64,000 nucleotides of DNA from Pseudanabaena sp. PCC 7367 (GCF_000317065.1 NC_019701.1:2800001-2864000); one strand, 5' to 3'. Positions 25,942 through 36,333 are shown, counted from the stretch's first letter. Program-made: numbers and translations. Notes: a model not told the origin generated them from the letters alone.

Positions 25942-26499
25942 TTAAGCTGCTGTTTTTTCTAACCATCGCCACCAACGACTGAGCGGGAAATAGAGCGCCG
26001 GTGACCACAAACTATTCAACACCGCCGTGGTCAGGGTAATGCGTTGTTGCATCAGCCAGACTTGGGATAGGTCACGCCCCAGTACGGTTAATTGCAAAGC
26101 GATCGCGGTTTCTGATACCACCGACATGCCAAACACAATCAAGGCGATCGAAACAAAATCCTCTTGCACATAGCGTTGTTTTTGCAGCAGCGCGGTCAGG
26201 ATCGCCACCAGCGCCATGCTGATCGCCCTGGTTGGTGCCAAGGATATATCGCCAGGAATCGTCATCGCATCTTGCAACAAACCCACTGACACGCCAGCGA
26301 TCGCCGCCACCACCACTGGTTTATTGATGCTCCAGGTCACCAGCCAGATCAAAAGCCAATTGGGAGCCAGATCAAACAACGTGAACCCCGGCAATCGCAG
26401 CGGCATCAATAACAGGCACAAAAACAATGAACCCAGAGTCACCAACCAGCCGATCGGTCTGAGCAATCGCGGATTTAATTTTTCTAGGGTTCGCAACAT
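25942..26499 (-). CDS. mreD: rod shape-determining protein MreD
   Basis: A 185-residue inner-membrane protein with five or six hydrophobic segments; the order and size fit MreD, the small membrane partner of the elongasome. It follows mreC and mreB on the same strand (43 bp after mreC), the universal mreBCD order. The sequence itself is poorly conserved, so the name rests mainly on context and topology. It ends about 20 bp beyond the IS630 right end, so the element inserted just downstream of the operon without cutting it. Confidence 0.88.
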   Translation of the reverse strand: MLRTLEKLNPRLLRPIGWLVTLGSLFLCLLLMPLRLPGFTLFDLAPNWLLIWLVTWSINKPVVVAAIAGVSVGLLQDAMTIPGDISLAPTRAISMALVAILTALLQKQRYVQEDFVSIALIVFGMSVVSETAIALQLTVLGRDLSQVWLMQQRITLTTAVLNSLWSPALYFPLSRWWRWLEKTAA

Positions 26500-26542
26500 C
26501 GATCCTTCTAGTCAGCCGATCTAATCAATGTCCCTACTCAGT

Positions 26543-27343
26543 CTATTCAGGGATCGCTAATTCATTTTTACCCTTCACCGCTTCCGGCACAAAATCCTTA
26601 GGCTCATAGGGATAGAGTTGCACAAACTCAATCATACTCATCGGTGCAGAAAACTCTACCACTGCTTCGGGGGCGGGTTGTTTATCCAGGTTAATGCTTT
26701 TAATCTTGCCGACCGGAATCCCAGGCGGATAGAGGGTGCTATAGGGGGATGTCAACACAATATCACCAGGGCTGACATCGGGATCGCGCTCGAAGAACTC
26801 CAGGATTGCTTCATTTTGGGCTTGACCACGCAGCATCCCCATATGTCGAGTGCGGCTGATTGTTACGCCTACTTGCGAGGTGGGATCACTGATTAACAAG
26901 ATTCGGCTGCTATGGCTCGATACATCCGTAACCCGGCCAATTAGACCACCAGGCCCCAGGGCGATCGCCCCAGGTTGAAGATTGTCGCTACTGCCTCGCC
27001 CCACAAGAAGCTGCTGCCACCAGGAATCAGAACTACGCCCGATCGCGGCCGCCCAGATCCCTTCGCCTTCTGCCCCCAGCGTGATATTGTCCCCTAATAC
27101 CTGACGAAATTGCTTATTTTGATTCTCCAACTCAGTCAGCCGATATTGCAGCTCACGCAAACTCGCATCCGCCACCTGTTCATCATAGGAATAGGTTTCC
27201 TGAAACGGACGGGATAGGGTTTGATAAATTTCCATCACCATTCTTCCATTGCCCTGTCTGATCGCCCAGGCTCCCACCAAACCCAACGAAACTAGCAAAA
27301 ATTGGATACTATAGCGTTCCCACCAACGACGGATCGACTCCAT
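26543..27343 (-). CDS. mreC: rod shape-determining protein MreC
   Basis: 266 residues: an N-terminal membrane anchor (about 13-27, FLLVSLGLVGAWAI), a coiled coil (about 60-85, DASLRELQYRLTELENQNKQFRQVL) and the periplasmic MreC beta-domain with GLIGRVTDVSSHSSRILLISD, followed by GVTISRTRHMGMLRGQ and GDIVLTSPYSTLYPPGIPVGKI. MreC bridges MreB filaments to peptidoglycan synthases in the periplasm. It lies between mreB (165 bp upstream) and mreD in the operon. Confidence 0.95.
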   Translation of the reverse strand: MESIRRWWERYSIQFLLVSLGLVGAWAIRQGNGRMVMEIYQTLSRPFQETYSYDEQVADASLRELQYRLTELENQNKQFRQVLGDNITLGAEGEGIWAAAIGRSSDSWWQQLLVGRGSSDNLQPGAIALGPGGLIGRVTDVSSHSSRILLISDPTSQVGVTISRTRHMGMLRGQAQNEAILEFFERDPDVSPGDIVLTSPYSTLYPPGIPVGKIKSINLDKQPAPEAVVEFSAPMSMIEFVQLYPYEPKDFVPEAVKGKNELAIPE

Positions 27344-27508
27344 ATAAAAATCTAAGGCTTATTTAGCTGATTGCTGACTTGAACTGGTTACAACTGACTC
27401 GGAATTATTAGGTAAGGAGGCGATCGGAAATTTTTCTTTGCTCTTAGAATCCTGAAGATTAAAACTTTTACCGAATAATAACTAAATAATAAAAGCGATT
27501 AGATCCTA

Positions 27509-28534
27509 CTAAAAGTTACTGAGGTCACTGGTCAGCACCCGTCTGAGATTCTTATAATCCTCAAGCACACGGCCAGCACCCAACACCACACAATTGAGCG
27601 GCGCCGGGGCGACATGGGTGACAATACCGGTTTCATGGCTGATCAACGTATCGATCCCATTCAGCAACGCACCACCACCAGCTAACATAATACCGCGATC
27701 GATGATGTCGGCGGCTAGTTCGGGCGGGGTTTTTTCCAGGGTGCGCTTGACTGCTTCCACAATTACCGACAGGGGCTCGGCCATACTCTCACGGATTTCC
27801 GTAGCCTTCACGGTCACCGTGCGGGGCAAACCAGAGAGCAAATGCAAACCGCGTACCTCCATTGAGGCTTCTTCGGAGGTGGGGTAGGCAGAACCGATTT
27901 TAATTTTAATTTCTTCTGAGGTGCGCTCGCCCACGACCAGGTTATGCACCTTTTTCATGTAGCTCATGATCGCTTCACTCAGCTCATCCCCAGCCACCCG
28001 CACCGATTCGCTCAGCACAATCCCTTGCAAACTCATCACCGCCACTTCGGTGGTACCACCACCAATGTCAACGATCATATTACCGGTCGCATCAGCCACG
28101 GGCAGCCCTGCCCCGATCGCCGCGGCAATAGGTTCAGCGATCGTATAAACTTCCCTGGCTCCAGCCCGCTTGGCCGCATCCATCACTGCTCGCCATTCAA
28201 CGCCGGTTACACCACTGGGAATGCCGATCGCAATGCGGGGATTAAAAATACCGCGCTTGACCCGTTGAATAAATGCCCGCAGCATCATTTCCGCATAATC
28301 AAAGTCAGCGATCACACCATCGCGCAACGGCCTCACCGCAATAATATCGCCAGGGGTACGGCCGATCATTTTATTGGCTTCTTCACCCACCGCATAGGGG
28401 GTTTTATCTCTTTGATCAACCGCGATTACCGATGGTTCTTGGAGTACGATCCCTTCACCGGAAACAAACACCACCGTGTTTGCCGTACCAAGGTCTATGC
28501 CGATATCCTTCGAGAAGTGACGTAGTATCCCCAC
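27509..28534 (-). CDS. mreB: rod shape-determining actin-like ATPase MreB
   Basis: 341 residues of the actin/HSP70 ATPase fold. Motifs: phosphate 1 IGIDLGTANTVVF, PLRDGVIADFDYAE, phosphate 2 VDIGGGTTEVAVMSLQG, and the adenosine motif MLAGGGALLNGID. MreB polymerises on the membrane and directs lateral wall synthesis and cell shape. The ATG at 28534 (MGILRHFSKDIGIDLG) gives the normal N-terminus with a short amphipathic start. First gene of the mreBCD operon. Confidence 0.98.
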   Translation of the reverse strand: MGILRHFSKDIGIDLGTANTVVFVSGEGIVLQEPSVIAVDQRDKTPYAVGEEANKMIGRTPGDIIAVRPLRDGVIADFDYAEMMLRAFIQRVKRGIFNPRIAIGIPSGVTGVEWRAVMDAAKRAGAREVYTIAEPIAAAIGAGLPVADATGNMIVDIGGGTTEVAVMSLQGIVLSESVRVAGDELSEAIMSYMKKVHNLVVGERTSEEIKIKIGSAYPTSEEASMEVRGLHLLSGLPRTVTVKATEIRESMAEPLSVIVEAVKRTLEKTPPELAADIIDRGIMLAGGGALLNGIDTLISHETGIVTHVAPAPLNCVVLGAGRVLEDYKNLRRVLTSDLSNF

Positions 28535-28816
28535 AGCAAGTAATTCCTAAAAAATACAAAGGTTGACCAAAACTTAAGCACTGATAAGTATTAGTTTTGC
28601 AGATTCTATTACGATTGGTAACACTTAGTCTAGTAGGCCAAGATCTGGCTTACTATATCAAATCCAACTTTATAGTTAGATTTACTTGAGCATGATATTT
28701 AGGTTCCGGCTCGATCGCCCAATTGGAAGCTACTCAATTGTCTTATGTTAAAGCTGATCCCATGCTGTAAATATTAAGGTTAAGGTACTAAATTAATCCG
28801 CATCAGTTAACCTAAC

Positions 28817-29266
28817 TTAACTTGCTAGATCGTCCCCATGATCTGCATATTGCTTAAATCTTTCTAGGTCGGCTTGTAGCGTCGATTCAACCACCCTACC
28901 CAAGAATAAATCATCCATCACCTGCCCCACAATCCCAGGAATGGCGTAGGCAACGGTGAGCTTGACCACGGTGCCAACTTTACGATCGTAGAATCTGACT
29001 GCACCACGATTGGGCAGGCCACTAACCGACTCCCATTGAATAATCTGGTTGGGAACTTGCTTAGTTATATTTGCTTTCCAGGTAAAGTTAAACCCACTTG
29101 AACCCAAGACCCATTCTGACAGTTCTGGATTTTCGGCATTAATTCTCACCCCTTCGATCCACTTCATCCATTTGGGCATCTTTTCCAAATCTGACCATAA
29201 TGCCCAAACTTTTTCGATTGGGTAGTTGACTTCAATTTGTACGGTATGTTCTAACCAATCTGCCAT
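28817..29266 (-). CDS. SRPBCC (START-like) cyclase/dehydrase family protein
   Basis: 149 residues that start with HTVQIEVNYPIEKVWALWSDLEKMPKWMKWIEGVRI, the characteristic first strand and helix of polyketide cyclase/dehydrase-like SRPBCC proteins. The family has a hydrophobic pocket for lipids, pigments or polyketides. Several cyanobacterial homologues are of unknown role. The remaining fold elements (WVLGSSGFNFTWKANITK, TVVKLTVAYAIPG) are also seen. The gene lies alone between mreB and tatD. Confidence 0.85.
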   Translation of the reverse strand: MADWLEHTVQIEVNYPIEKVWALWSDLEKMPKWMKWIEGVRINAENPELSEWVLGSSGFNFTWKANITKQVPNQIIQWESVSGLPNRGAVRFYDRKVGTVVKLTVAYAIPGIVGQVMDDLFLGRVVESTLQADLERFKQYADHGDDLAS

Positions 29267-29568
29267 GTGTAATCAAATACCCATATTTCAAATAGTGATC
29301 CAGTTCAAGTGTATACAAAGCTTAAAGGATGTTGTGGCTTGAGCAAGAGTTTTTTGAGTCTAGCTCTTTACGATCGCTTGCTAAGTTTGCAAATTAAGTC
29401 CTCTGCATCGGCAATGGCCAATCATTAATCATAGACTTCTTGCCTCAATCCTTGAATAGTGGCGGAAATCATATTTCTCTGGCTGCAATATTGGACTCTT
29501 TGAAGATTTCTAGTTCTACTAGTTCTAAATGATCAAAGCAAGCAAATACATTGTATTTAGATTAGAGA
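29267..29568. other. intergenic, nothing recognised
   Basis: About 300 bp between tatD and the SRPBCC gene, with no supported reading frame or clear hairpin terminator. Confidence 0.35.
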
Positions 29569-30366
29569 TTAGTTGCGTAAGTTAAATAGGGCATAGGCAT
29601 TTTGGGTGGTGCGATCGGCCAACGTAGTCAAATCCTCGCCGCGCACCTCTGCCACCTTTTGAGCCACATGCAACACATAGGATGGCTCATTGCGTTTACC
29701 CCGCTTCGGCACCGGAGCCAGAAATGGGCAATCGGTTTCCACCAGCAGGCGATCGCTTCCCACTATCTTGATTGATTCACGCACTGCAGCAGCATTTTTG
29801 AACGTGACCACACCACTGAAGCTGATATAAAAACCGAGATCAATAAACCATTGGGTTTCTTCCGGTGTACCAGTCCAGCAATGCATCACCCCCTTGGCTG
29901 GTTGCTCTGGATTGGCGGCATTAAATTCCTTAATCACATCTCTGGCGGTTTCGGCGGCATCACGGCAATGAATAATCACTGGCAGATTTAAGTCTCTGGC
30001 GATCGCCAATTGAGCCTGGAAAGCCTGGATCTGCGCTGCTTTATTCTCGGCCTTAAAAAAATCCAACCCCGTTTCACCGATCGCCACTACCCTTTGATCG
30101 CTCTGGGCTAATGCTTTGATTTGGTCACCAATTTCTGACCGCCAGCCAATTTTGTCTAGATCCTGATCCAGCGGATGCAAACCCACGGCAAAGCTAACTT
30201 CTGGGAAGCGATCGGCGATCTCTTTAATCGTGGCAAACTCATCGGGAGTCACACAGGAATGCACCAGCCGCGCGATGCCATTAGCTTGCCAGCGATCGCG
30301 GACAGCTTCGATGTCTTTTTGGAAGTCCTCAAAGTTAATGTGGACGTGGGTATCAACCAGTTGCAT
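29569..30366 (-). CDS. tatD: TatD-family metal-dependent hydrolase/DNase
   Basis: The frame opens at 30387, but the ATG at 30366 gives [15 protein letters not shown], the normal start with the HxH metal motif at its beginning (265 residues). Other ligands are visible: the Glu in AIGETGLDF, His in VIIHCRDA, His in MHCWTG and Asp in [11 protein letters not shown]. All metal ligands of the TatD/YcfH amidohydrolase family are present; members act as 3'-5' DNases or D-aminoacyl-tRNA-type hydrolases in the cytosol. The exact role cannot be distinguished here. Confidence 0.93.
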   Translation of the reverse strand: MQLVDTHVHINFEDFQKDIEAVRDRWQANGIARLVHSCVTPDEFATIKEIADRFPEVSFAVGLHPLDQDLDKIGWRSEIGDQIKALAQSDQRVVAIGETGLDFFKAENKAAQIQAFQAQLAIARDLNLPVIIHCRDAAETARDVIKEFNAANPEQPAKGVMHCWTGTPEETQWFIDLGFYISFSGVVTFKNAAAVRESIKIVGSDRLLVETDCPFLAPVPKRGKRNEPSYVLHVAQKVAEVRGEDLTTLADRTTQNAYALFNLRN

Positions 30367-30387
30367 TGCTTGCCTTAATAACAACAA

Positions 30388-30886
30388 TAGTAAGTAAGAA
30401 TGATTAGAGCTAGGGTTTTTGACTAAGTTAAATGATTAAATATAACTAATCCGAGATCTACTCTAACCATAAACTGGCTTTTTCTTACCTACCTAGATGA
30501 GCATTTATGCAAAGGAGGAAGATGGGGCGATCGCTCTCTTTGCTTGCTCAACTGCCTAATGCTTGTTTGCCTAATATTTTTTCAAGTGGATTATTGCCCA
30601 AGATTGATATTGGGTATTGTACATAGGCAGGATGATTTAACGATTAAGCGATCGGTCAAACTGATATTAGACAGAGGCTTGATATTTTTATTAGCGACAT
30701 TTACATTACTAGAACTAGGCAATGCCGCATTGTTTGTACCAAGCATTGATATTTTCGCTAAAAAGGTCGCTAGAAATTTTACAAAGCTTTCGATCGATTT
30801 GCAGCCCAATGCTGGCTATGCTGATCTTCCTGCCGTTATCTTTTAATCTGCTCAAACTGACGAATTTAATCGAACCTAGATCGAAC
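30388..30886. other. intergenic with a weak hydrophobic open frame
   Basis: About 500 bp. A plus-strand frame at 30544-30846 encodes 100 residues with two hydrophobic stretches but has a TTG start, no ribosome-binding site and no recognised domain. Competing open frames on the other strand make coding unlikely. Confidence 0.3.
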
Positions 30887-31438
30887 CTAGCGCCTAAATC
30901 TACCCGTAGGATTAGCAACACCAGAAAAAGTAGGATCGCTGGTTCTGGTCAGAGTTGGGTCTGCGATCGGATAGGTTTGGTTAGCGGGCGGTGCGGTCAG
31001 CAAAGGACGAGAGCGCTGATTAGTGGGATTGGCATCGAGTTGAAAAGATTTACCAGGCAAATTAAGGCTTTCAGGCACATCCAGCGGGATCAATCTTGGT
31101 CTGGGGCGGCTGGGTGGAGCATCGGTAAAAAATGGGCTGGGGTTAGCAAGCTGGAGGCGATCGCCTTTAGGTCCTTTGATCTCAATAGTTTCAAGCTCGG
31201 CTGGCTGCTCTAAGTTGGTTGGTTGGCCTGGTGCAGCATCACTGGGGCGATCGGTAAATTTATTTACGCTGGCAGGGCGATCGATATTATCTGAATTATC
31301 CAAATTATCTGAATTATCTGGCGGCATTTGAGCAATTTCAGCGACAAATTCAATTTCGGTAGCCAAAGCAAAATTAGCCATCCCCATTGCCAAAACTGAA
31401 ATGGTGGTGATTGTAGTAATCGATCGCAAGCTCAACAC
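30887..31438 (-). CDS. exported proline-rich protein, unknown function
   Basis: 183 residues. A signal peptide is likely (1-26, MLSLRSITTITTISVLAMGMANFALA, cut after ALA). The mature part is disordered: an Asp/Asn-rich repeat (DNSDNLDNSDNIDRP), Pro-rich stretches and a basic C-terminus (NPTGRFRR). No domain is recognised. It is likely periplasmic or outer-envelope associated. It sits 67 bp after the 637-aa gene on the same strand and may share its transcript. Confidence 0.6.
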   Translation of the reverse strand: MLSLRSITTITTISVLAMGMANFALATEIEFVAEIAQMPPDNSDNLDNSDNIDRPASVNKFTDRPSDAAPGQPTNLEQPAELETIEIKGPKGDRLQLANPSPFFTDAPPSRPRPRLIPLDVPESLNLPGKSFQLDANPTNQRSRPLLTAPPANQTYPIADPTLTRTSDPTFSGVANPTGRFRR

Positions 31439-31505
31439 GGGCTTTTTACCTCAACGTAGCTAGATATAGCTTAACGTAGTTGAAAACTAGCTGCCCTTTT
31501 GCCCT

Positions 31506-33419
31506 TTAAACCTGATCCCAAATGTACTGGCATAAATATACCGAAAAGGTGCGTACCTGGTAGCCTTCGGTTTGCAGCTCAGCCGCATTTAAACCTGGCT
31601 GTACCCGCCCCGCACAACGACTAATAAATTCAGGCTGACCAGTGCCATTAGCCTTAAGCTGCCTGAAATAGGCTTGATCATTGGCATTAATGCGATCGGG
31701 CCAATAGGTGGCAGCCAGGTCAAATGCCCGTTGCTTTTGCAGTTGCGAGGTGATCACAGCGTAATTTTGTTGATAGCCCTCCAGCTTGGATTTGGCTTCC
31801 GCGGTTGCTAAAGTATCTTCAGGCACTCTTTGCAATAGCTCAATCGATTTTTGCCACTTGGTTTGAGATTCTTGCCATACCTCAGTAGGATGCGGTGGAT
31901 TCTGGGTTAGCGTAGCAGCTTCTAGAGCCAGCTTTTTCGCCTCTGCTAGTTGATTGGCAGCAGTTTCTTCGATCGTCAGTTTTTGCTGCAATGCTAGCTG
32001 CTTTGTTTTTAGCTCGGTTAACTCAGCCTGGGCATCGCGGAATGGATAGCCAGGGCGGTTCGGAATTTGCTCCAGATAACTAACCGCTTTGTTGATCTCC
32101 TGGTTAGTGCTTTGCAACGCATCGAGTTTACCAATTTCTTCCACCGGTAAAAGACTATTAGAGATGCCCCTAGCCACATCAAATCTTTCTTGTTGTTTGA
32201 AATAGTCATAGATCCCAACCACCGCAAGCACCACAATTATAATGCCAGCGATCGCCAGGTAGAGAGCGTTCCCAGACTTTGAGCTTCTGGGTTGATCGAT
32301 CGTAATTCCTTCCGGATCACGATCGCGGTAATTAGGGATTTCCAGGGAATTATCAGGATCTGCACTGGCAAATAAATCTACCGCCTCTGGATCACCAGCA
32401 GCCCTGGGGTTTTGATTGCCTCTAGCCTGCTGCTGCATGTAGTAGTCATCATAAAAATCACCATCAGCAACATCATTTTGATTGCGGCGTGACCTATCTT
32501 GCCGACGGCGATCGAGGAGCTCAGGATTGGCAATCACCGCCTCGGTAGCATCCTCTGGCTCAAGCAGATCTTCGGCATCAATAGAATCGGTAATATCACC
32601 AATATCTGGAATTTCAGTAACACTGCCAATGCCATTATCCAGTGTCTCACTCAGACCCACAAAATCAGCCTCAACATCATCTAGATCCAGTTCTGCATTG
32701 AGATCGTTGAGATCATTGAGATCGCCCAAACCTGATTGCTCCGAGGTTAAATCGGTTGCCTCTAGAGCCCCATCGCTGCCATTACGATTTTTGACCCGAT
32801 CGCTAATATCGGTGGGCAAATCAAAGGGCATGGCGCCGGGAATGAACGTGGCCGGTTCATCATCATAATCATCATCGTCCAGATCATCCTGCTGATCAGA
32901 CATTTGGTCTAGATCTAGCTCAGAATCTAGATCAGCCATATTATCCGTATTCTCCCTCACCATCGATTCAGCGATCGCAGCCAAATCATCCAATCCAGTT
33001 GACTCACCGGTAACCATCGGTGGGATCGGTGGCACTTGCAGGGCACGACCAAGGGTATCATCATCCCGATCGTCCCGATCGCCAGGAGCAGAAACATTAC
33101 CCAAAAGCAACTCAGCCGCATCTAAGTCCCCCATTGATGACAGATCTGAGCGACTCAACTCACCAGTTTTTTGCCATTCTGGCTGCCTAGAGCCAGCAAC
33201 ACGGCCATACACAACAAACTTGGTTATATCTTCAGGTAAATCACTAAACTGCTCTAAGCCACTGCGCACCACATCGAATAGCACATCATAATCAATATCA
33301 TTGGATGCACTGCGAGTTACCAGGATGTTGGCCTGGTCTTTACGTTGCTTAACCTGCACCTTAACCCGATAAAAATTTAAGTCAGCCTGAAGAGACTTGG
33401 TAATTTGGTTATCGTCCAT
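31506..33419 (-). CDS. single-TM protein with long acidic disordered region, unknown function
   Basis: 637 residues. Residues 1-85 form a folded alpha/beta domain (LQADLNFYRVKVQVKQRKDQANILVTR...). About 85-385 is a disordered acidic stretch very rich in D, N, L and E, with short DLNDLNDLN-type repeats. One TM follows (about 392-412, ALYLAIAGIIIVVLAVVGIYDYF), then a coiled-coil region (415-560) and a conserved end with WPDRINANDQAYFRQLKAN and ISRCAG. The topology is N-terminus in the cytosol and coiled coil outside. It is probably a conserved cyanobacterial envelope protein, but I cannot name it. Confidence 0.65.
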   Translation of the reverse strand: MDDNQITKSLQADLNFYRVKVQVKQRKDQANILVTRSASNDIDYDVLFDVVRSGLEQFSDLPEDITKFVVYGRVAGSRQPEWQKTGELSRSDLSSMGDLDAAELLLGNVSAPGDRDDRDDDTLGRALQVPPIPPMVTGESTGLDDLAAIAESMVRENTDNMADLDSELDLDQMSDQQDDLDDDDYDDEPATFIPGAMPFDLPTDISDRVKNRNGSDGALEATDLTSEQSGLGDLNDLNDLNAELDLDDVEADFVGLSETLDNGIGSVTEIPDIGDITDSIDAEDLLEPEDATEAVIANPELLDRRRQDRSRRNQNDVADGDFYDDYYMQQQARGNQNPRAAGDPEAVDLFASADPDNSLEIPNYRDRDPEGITIDQPRSSKSGNALYLAIAGIIIVVLAVVGIYDYFKQQERFDVARGISNSLLPVEEIGKLDALQSTNQEINKAVSYLEQIPNRPGYPFRDAQAELTELKTKQLALQQKLTIEETAANQLAEAKKLALEAATLTQNPPHPTEVWQESQTKWQKSIELLQRVPEDTLATAEAKSKLEGYQQNYAVITSQLQKQRAFDLAATYWPDRINANDQAYFRQLKANGTGQPEFISRCAGRVQPGLNAAELQTEGYQVRTFSVYLCQYIWDQV

Positions 33420-33921
33420 GTTCAGCGCCCCTAGTGCTCAATCCTAACCACAAATAAAACAGGTGAATAGTTTAGTCTTCAGTTATCACAGCAATCAAGT
33501 GCCAATTGAATTTCTAGTCTATCTTCTCAGTCAAATTCACTAATAGATCTAGGGCATACCTAAATTGTAATAATTAATGGCTTCAATCTGTAATCTAGGC
33601 ATTCGATCGCTTCCCTTGTCTATAGCATAGATGAGCGATCAGAGCCGATAGTTAACAAATCTTAGGGTTGTAATTTGGCGATCGCCCCCATATCCCTTAG
33701 CCTGATCCAGCAGAGCTACAAACCCTGGATTAGGCAATAAAATCAAGCCCACCAGCTAAATAGGTTATAGCCCAAAACAAATGCAATAGGATTCGGTGCT
33801 GCAAATAATTCTTACGGGGAGCCAGTTCGATCCAAAACCAACGCTAAAATGCAAGATGTAGGCCAAAATGGCATCTGACGAAAAGTCAGGCAATCGGCAA
33901 ACTTAGGAGCGGCAGCAAACC
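33420..33921. other. divergent promoter region of the 637-aa gene and the NblS-like kinase
   Basis: No gene seen. A purine-rich ribosome-binding site (AGGAGCGG, about 33905-33912) precedes the TTG start of the kinase. No HLR1-like sequence was evident to me. Confidence 0.4.
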
Positions 33922-36333
33922 TTGGCAAAATTACTATCACGTCTCTATCAACTAATGCGCTCATGGTGGGCTGGCTTTACCCTCCAAACCAAATTAATGG
34001 CGTTGATTACACTAATGGTGTCGCTTTTGATGAGTGGAGTCACCTTCTGGGCTGTAAATGACATTCAAACCGATGCCCGCCTCAGTGATACTAGATTTGG
34101 CCGCGATCTGGGGCTTTTGCTGGCTGATAACGTCGCCCCATTGGTGGCGAGAGACGATCGCACCGAGATCGCCCGCCTGTCTAAAAATTTCTACGACAGC
34201 AGTTCTAGTATTCGCTACATTATCTATGCCGATCCTGGTGGTGAGATCTATTTCGGTATTCCCTTTTCGGCCAATGAGGTGCAAAGCTCCCTGTCATTGC
34301 GGCGGCGGATTCAAGTGCCCGAAGATCCTAGATCCGATCGCCCCCTAGTACGGCAGCACCACACGCCCGAAGGCATTGTTACCGATGTATTTGTAAATAT
34401 CAGCTTTGAAGGTCAAAAATTAGGCATCCTGGCCGTTGGCATTAACCCTAATCCAGCGGCGGTAGCTTCTTCGAGCCTGACCCTGAATGTTACTACGGCG
34501 GTGTTTGTTTCAATCTGGTCAATGGTCATTTTGGGCGCAGCCACCAACACCTTGATTATCACCAAACCAATTAAGGAGTTGGCAACGGGGGTAAAAAGTA
34601 TTGCCAGTGGGAATTTTCAACAGCGGATCGATCTGCCCTTTGGGGGTGAGTTGGGCGAATTGATTCGCAGCTTCAATGAAATGGCGATGCGACTGAAAAG
34701 CTACGAAGAGCAGAATATTGAAGAGCTTACCGCGGAAAAAGCCAAGCTGGAAACCCTAGTATCCACGATCGCCGATGGGGCAATTTTATTAGACTCTGAG
34801 ATGAAGGTGGTGTTAGTAAATCCCGCAGCAGCCAAGTTGTTCTGCTGGGAGCAAGCTAATGAGGTCTATGAGACCCCAAATTTACTTACTGTGGCCAGTT
34901 TAGGTGATGATAATAGCAAAGCCAAAGCTATTAAGCCAGAGCAATCGATCCCCAACACCATCAACCACACGCTAGTAAATAATATTACTGAGACTAAGAG
35001 TGAGACTGTAACGCCCGATCAAGAAGCCCAGCAATCTGCCCTGGTCGCTTTGGTTGATCAAATTGATCAAATTGATCAGATTGAGCCAGCGATCGCCCTA
35101 GCCAATCACAAAGGCTCAAACGACAAAGGCGTAGTGGGAATGAATATTTTGCAAGCATTGCCCGAAGCGATCGCCACCGAAATTTCGCGGCCACTGCTCT
35201 TGATTGCTTCCGGTGAACAAGAGACAGGAGAATATCGAATTACCACCGCTGCCGATGCGGCTGATTCGGGCTCGCTTACCCATACGCTGCGGATCTGGAT
35301 TACTACGGTGGTTGGTAGTGACAATAGCCTCAAGGGGATCGCTATGACCGTGCAGGATATTACCCGCGAAGTGGAGCTAAACGCCGCCCAGGCCAGATTT
35401 ATTAGTAATGTTAGTCATGAGCTACGCACGCCCCTGTTTAACATCAAATCATTTATTGAAACCCTCTATGAATATGGGGATGAACTGAGCGAAGAACAGC
35501 AAAGAGATTTCCTCGATACGGCCAATCGGGAAACCGATCGCCTCACCCGTTTGGTTAATGATGTTTTAGATCTTTCGCGCCTAGAATCAGCCAGGCAATA
35601 TCACTTTGATGCCACTGATATCACCCAGCCGATCGAACAGACAATGCGCACCTATCAACTCAATGCCAAGGATAAGGGAATTGAGCTGATTAAGGAGGTA
35701 GCTGATGATTTACCCAAGGTTTGGGGTAACTATGACCTGCTTTTGCAAGTGCTGGCTAATTTAGTTGGCAATGGGCTTAAATTCACTGATGCTGGTGGCA
35801 AGGTAATCTTGCGTGCCTATGCTTGGCAAGATCAAAACGCCACTGCCCCCAATCGATCGGTAAGTCGGGTGCGGATTGAAATTGAAGACACCGGCATTGG
35901 CATTGCACCAGACGATCAAACCAGGATTTTCAATCGTTTCTATCGGGTTGAGAATTTGGTGCACACCCTCGAAGGCACTGGGCTGGGGCTGTCGATCGTC
36001 AAAAATATTATCGATAAGCACCACAGCCAGATTCATATTCGCAGTGAAGTGGGCAAGGGCACTTGTTTCTGGTTTGATCTGGGAGTCTTGCAAGAGAAAT
36101 GCGATCTCAACCCTGAACAACATCAGGATCACCTAGATTCAGAATCTACAGAGCATTCAGAACATCTAGGACAGGAGAATCCAGCTAATTTAGAGCCACA
36201 GGACGAGGCGATCGCCAATGCAGTCGTTGATAATTTGCCAACGCAGCCAACCGATCAGCCGACCGATCAACAGGCAAATCAACAAGATCAACAGGCAGAT
36301 TCAGATTTAATCAATGCCAATTCAACTGGATAG
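33922..36333 (+). CDS. nblS: NblS/Hik33 (DspA)-type sensor histidine kinase
   Basis: 803 residues. Two TM segments (about 24-47 and 188-210) flank an extracytoplasmic domain of about 140 residues. A HAMP region (ITKPIKELATGVKSIASGNF), a PAS-type domain (IADGAILLDSEMKVVLVNPAAAKLF), the HisKA box FISNVSHELRTPLFNIKSF with the phospho-His and the HATPase motifs (NLVGNGLKFT, IGIAPDDQ, GTGLGLSIV) follow. Inserted in the PAS part (about 315-410) and at the C-terminus (about 735-803) are Q/N/D/T-rich repeats (DQIDQID, PTDQPTDQ). NblS/Hik33 controls high-light, cold and nutrient stress responses in cyanobacteria. It starts with TTG behind a good ribosome-binding site; the first ATG is only 12 codons downstream. 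Confidence 0.9.
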   Translation: MAKLLSRLYQLMRSWWAGFTLQTKLMALITLMVSLLMSGVTFWAVNDIQTDARLSDTRFGRDLGLLLADNVAPLVARDDRTEIARLSKNFYDSSSSIRYIIYADPGGEIYFGIPFSANEVQSSLSLRRRIQVPEDPRSDRPLVRQHHTPEGIVTDVFVNISFEGQKLGILAVGINPNPAAVASSSLTLNVTTAVFVSIWSMVILGAATNTLIITKPIKELATGVKSIASGNFQQRIDLPFGGELGELIRSFNEMAMRLKSYEEQNIEELTAEKAKLETLVSTIADGAILLDSEMKVVLVNPAAAKLFCWEQANEVYETPNLLTVASLGDDNSKAKAIKPEQSIPNTINHTLVNNITETKSETVTPDQEAQQSALVALVDQIDQIDQIEPAIALANHKGSNDKGVVGMNILQALPEAIATEISRPLLLIASGEQETGEYRITTAADAADSGSLTHTLRIWITTVVGSDNSLKGIAMTVQDITREVELNAAQARFISNVSHELRTPLFNIKSFIETLYEYGDELSEEQQRDFLDTANRETDRLTRLVNDVLDLSRLESARQYHFDATDITQPIEQTMRTYQLNAKDKGIELIKEVADDLPKVWGNYDLLLQVLANLVGNGLKFTDAGGKVILRAYAWQDQNATAPNRSVSRVRIEIEDTGIGIAPDDQTRIFNRFYRVENLVHTLEGTGLGLSIVKNIIDKHHSQIHIRSEVGKGTCFWFDLGVLQEKCDLNPEQHQDHLDSESTEHSEHLGQENPANLEPQDEAIANAVVDNLPTQPTDQPTDQQANQQDQQADSDLINANSTG

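Noticed and set aside
27944-28525. A 193-codon plus-strand frame within mreB
   Set aside because: It lies entirely antisense to a strongly conserved mreB, is rich in His/Asn/Pro typical of reverse-strand shadows, and has no recognisable domain.
30722-31213. A 163-codon plus-strand frame
   Set aside because: It overlaps antisense most of the exported 183-aa gene, which has a clear signal peptide; no domain or ribosome-binding site is seen.
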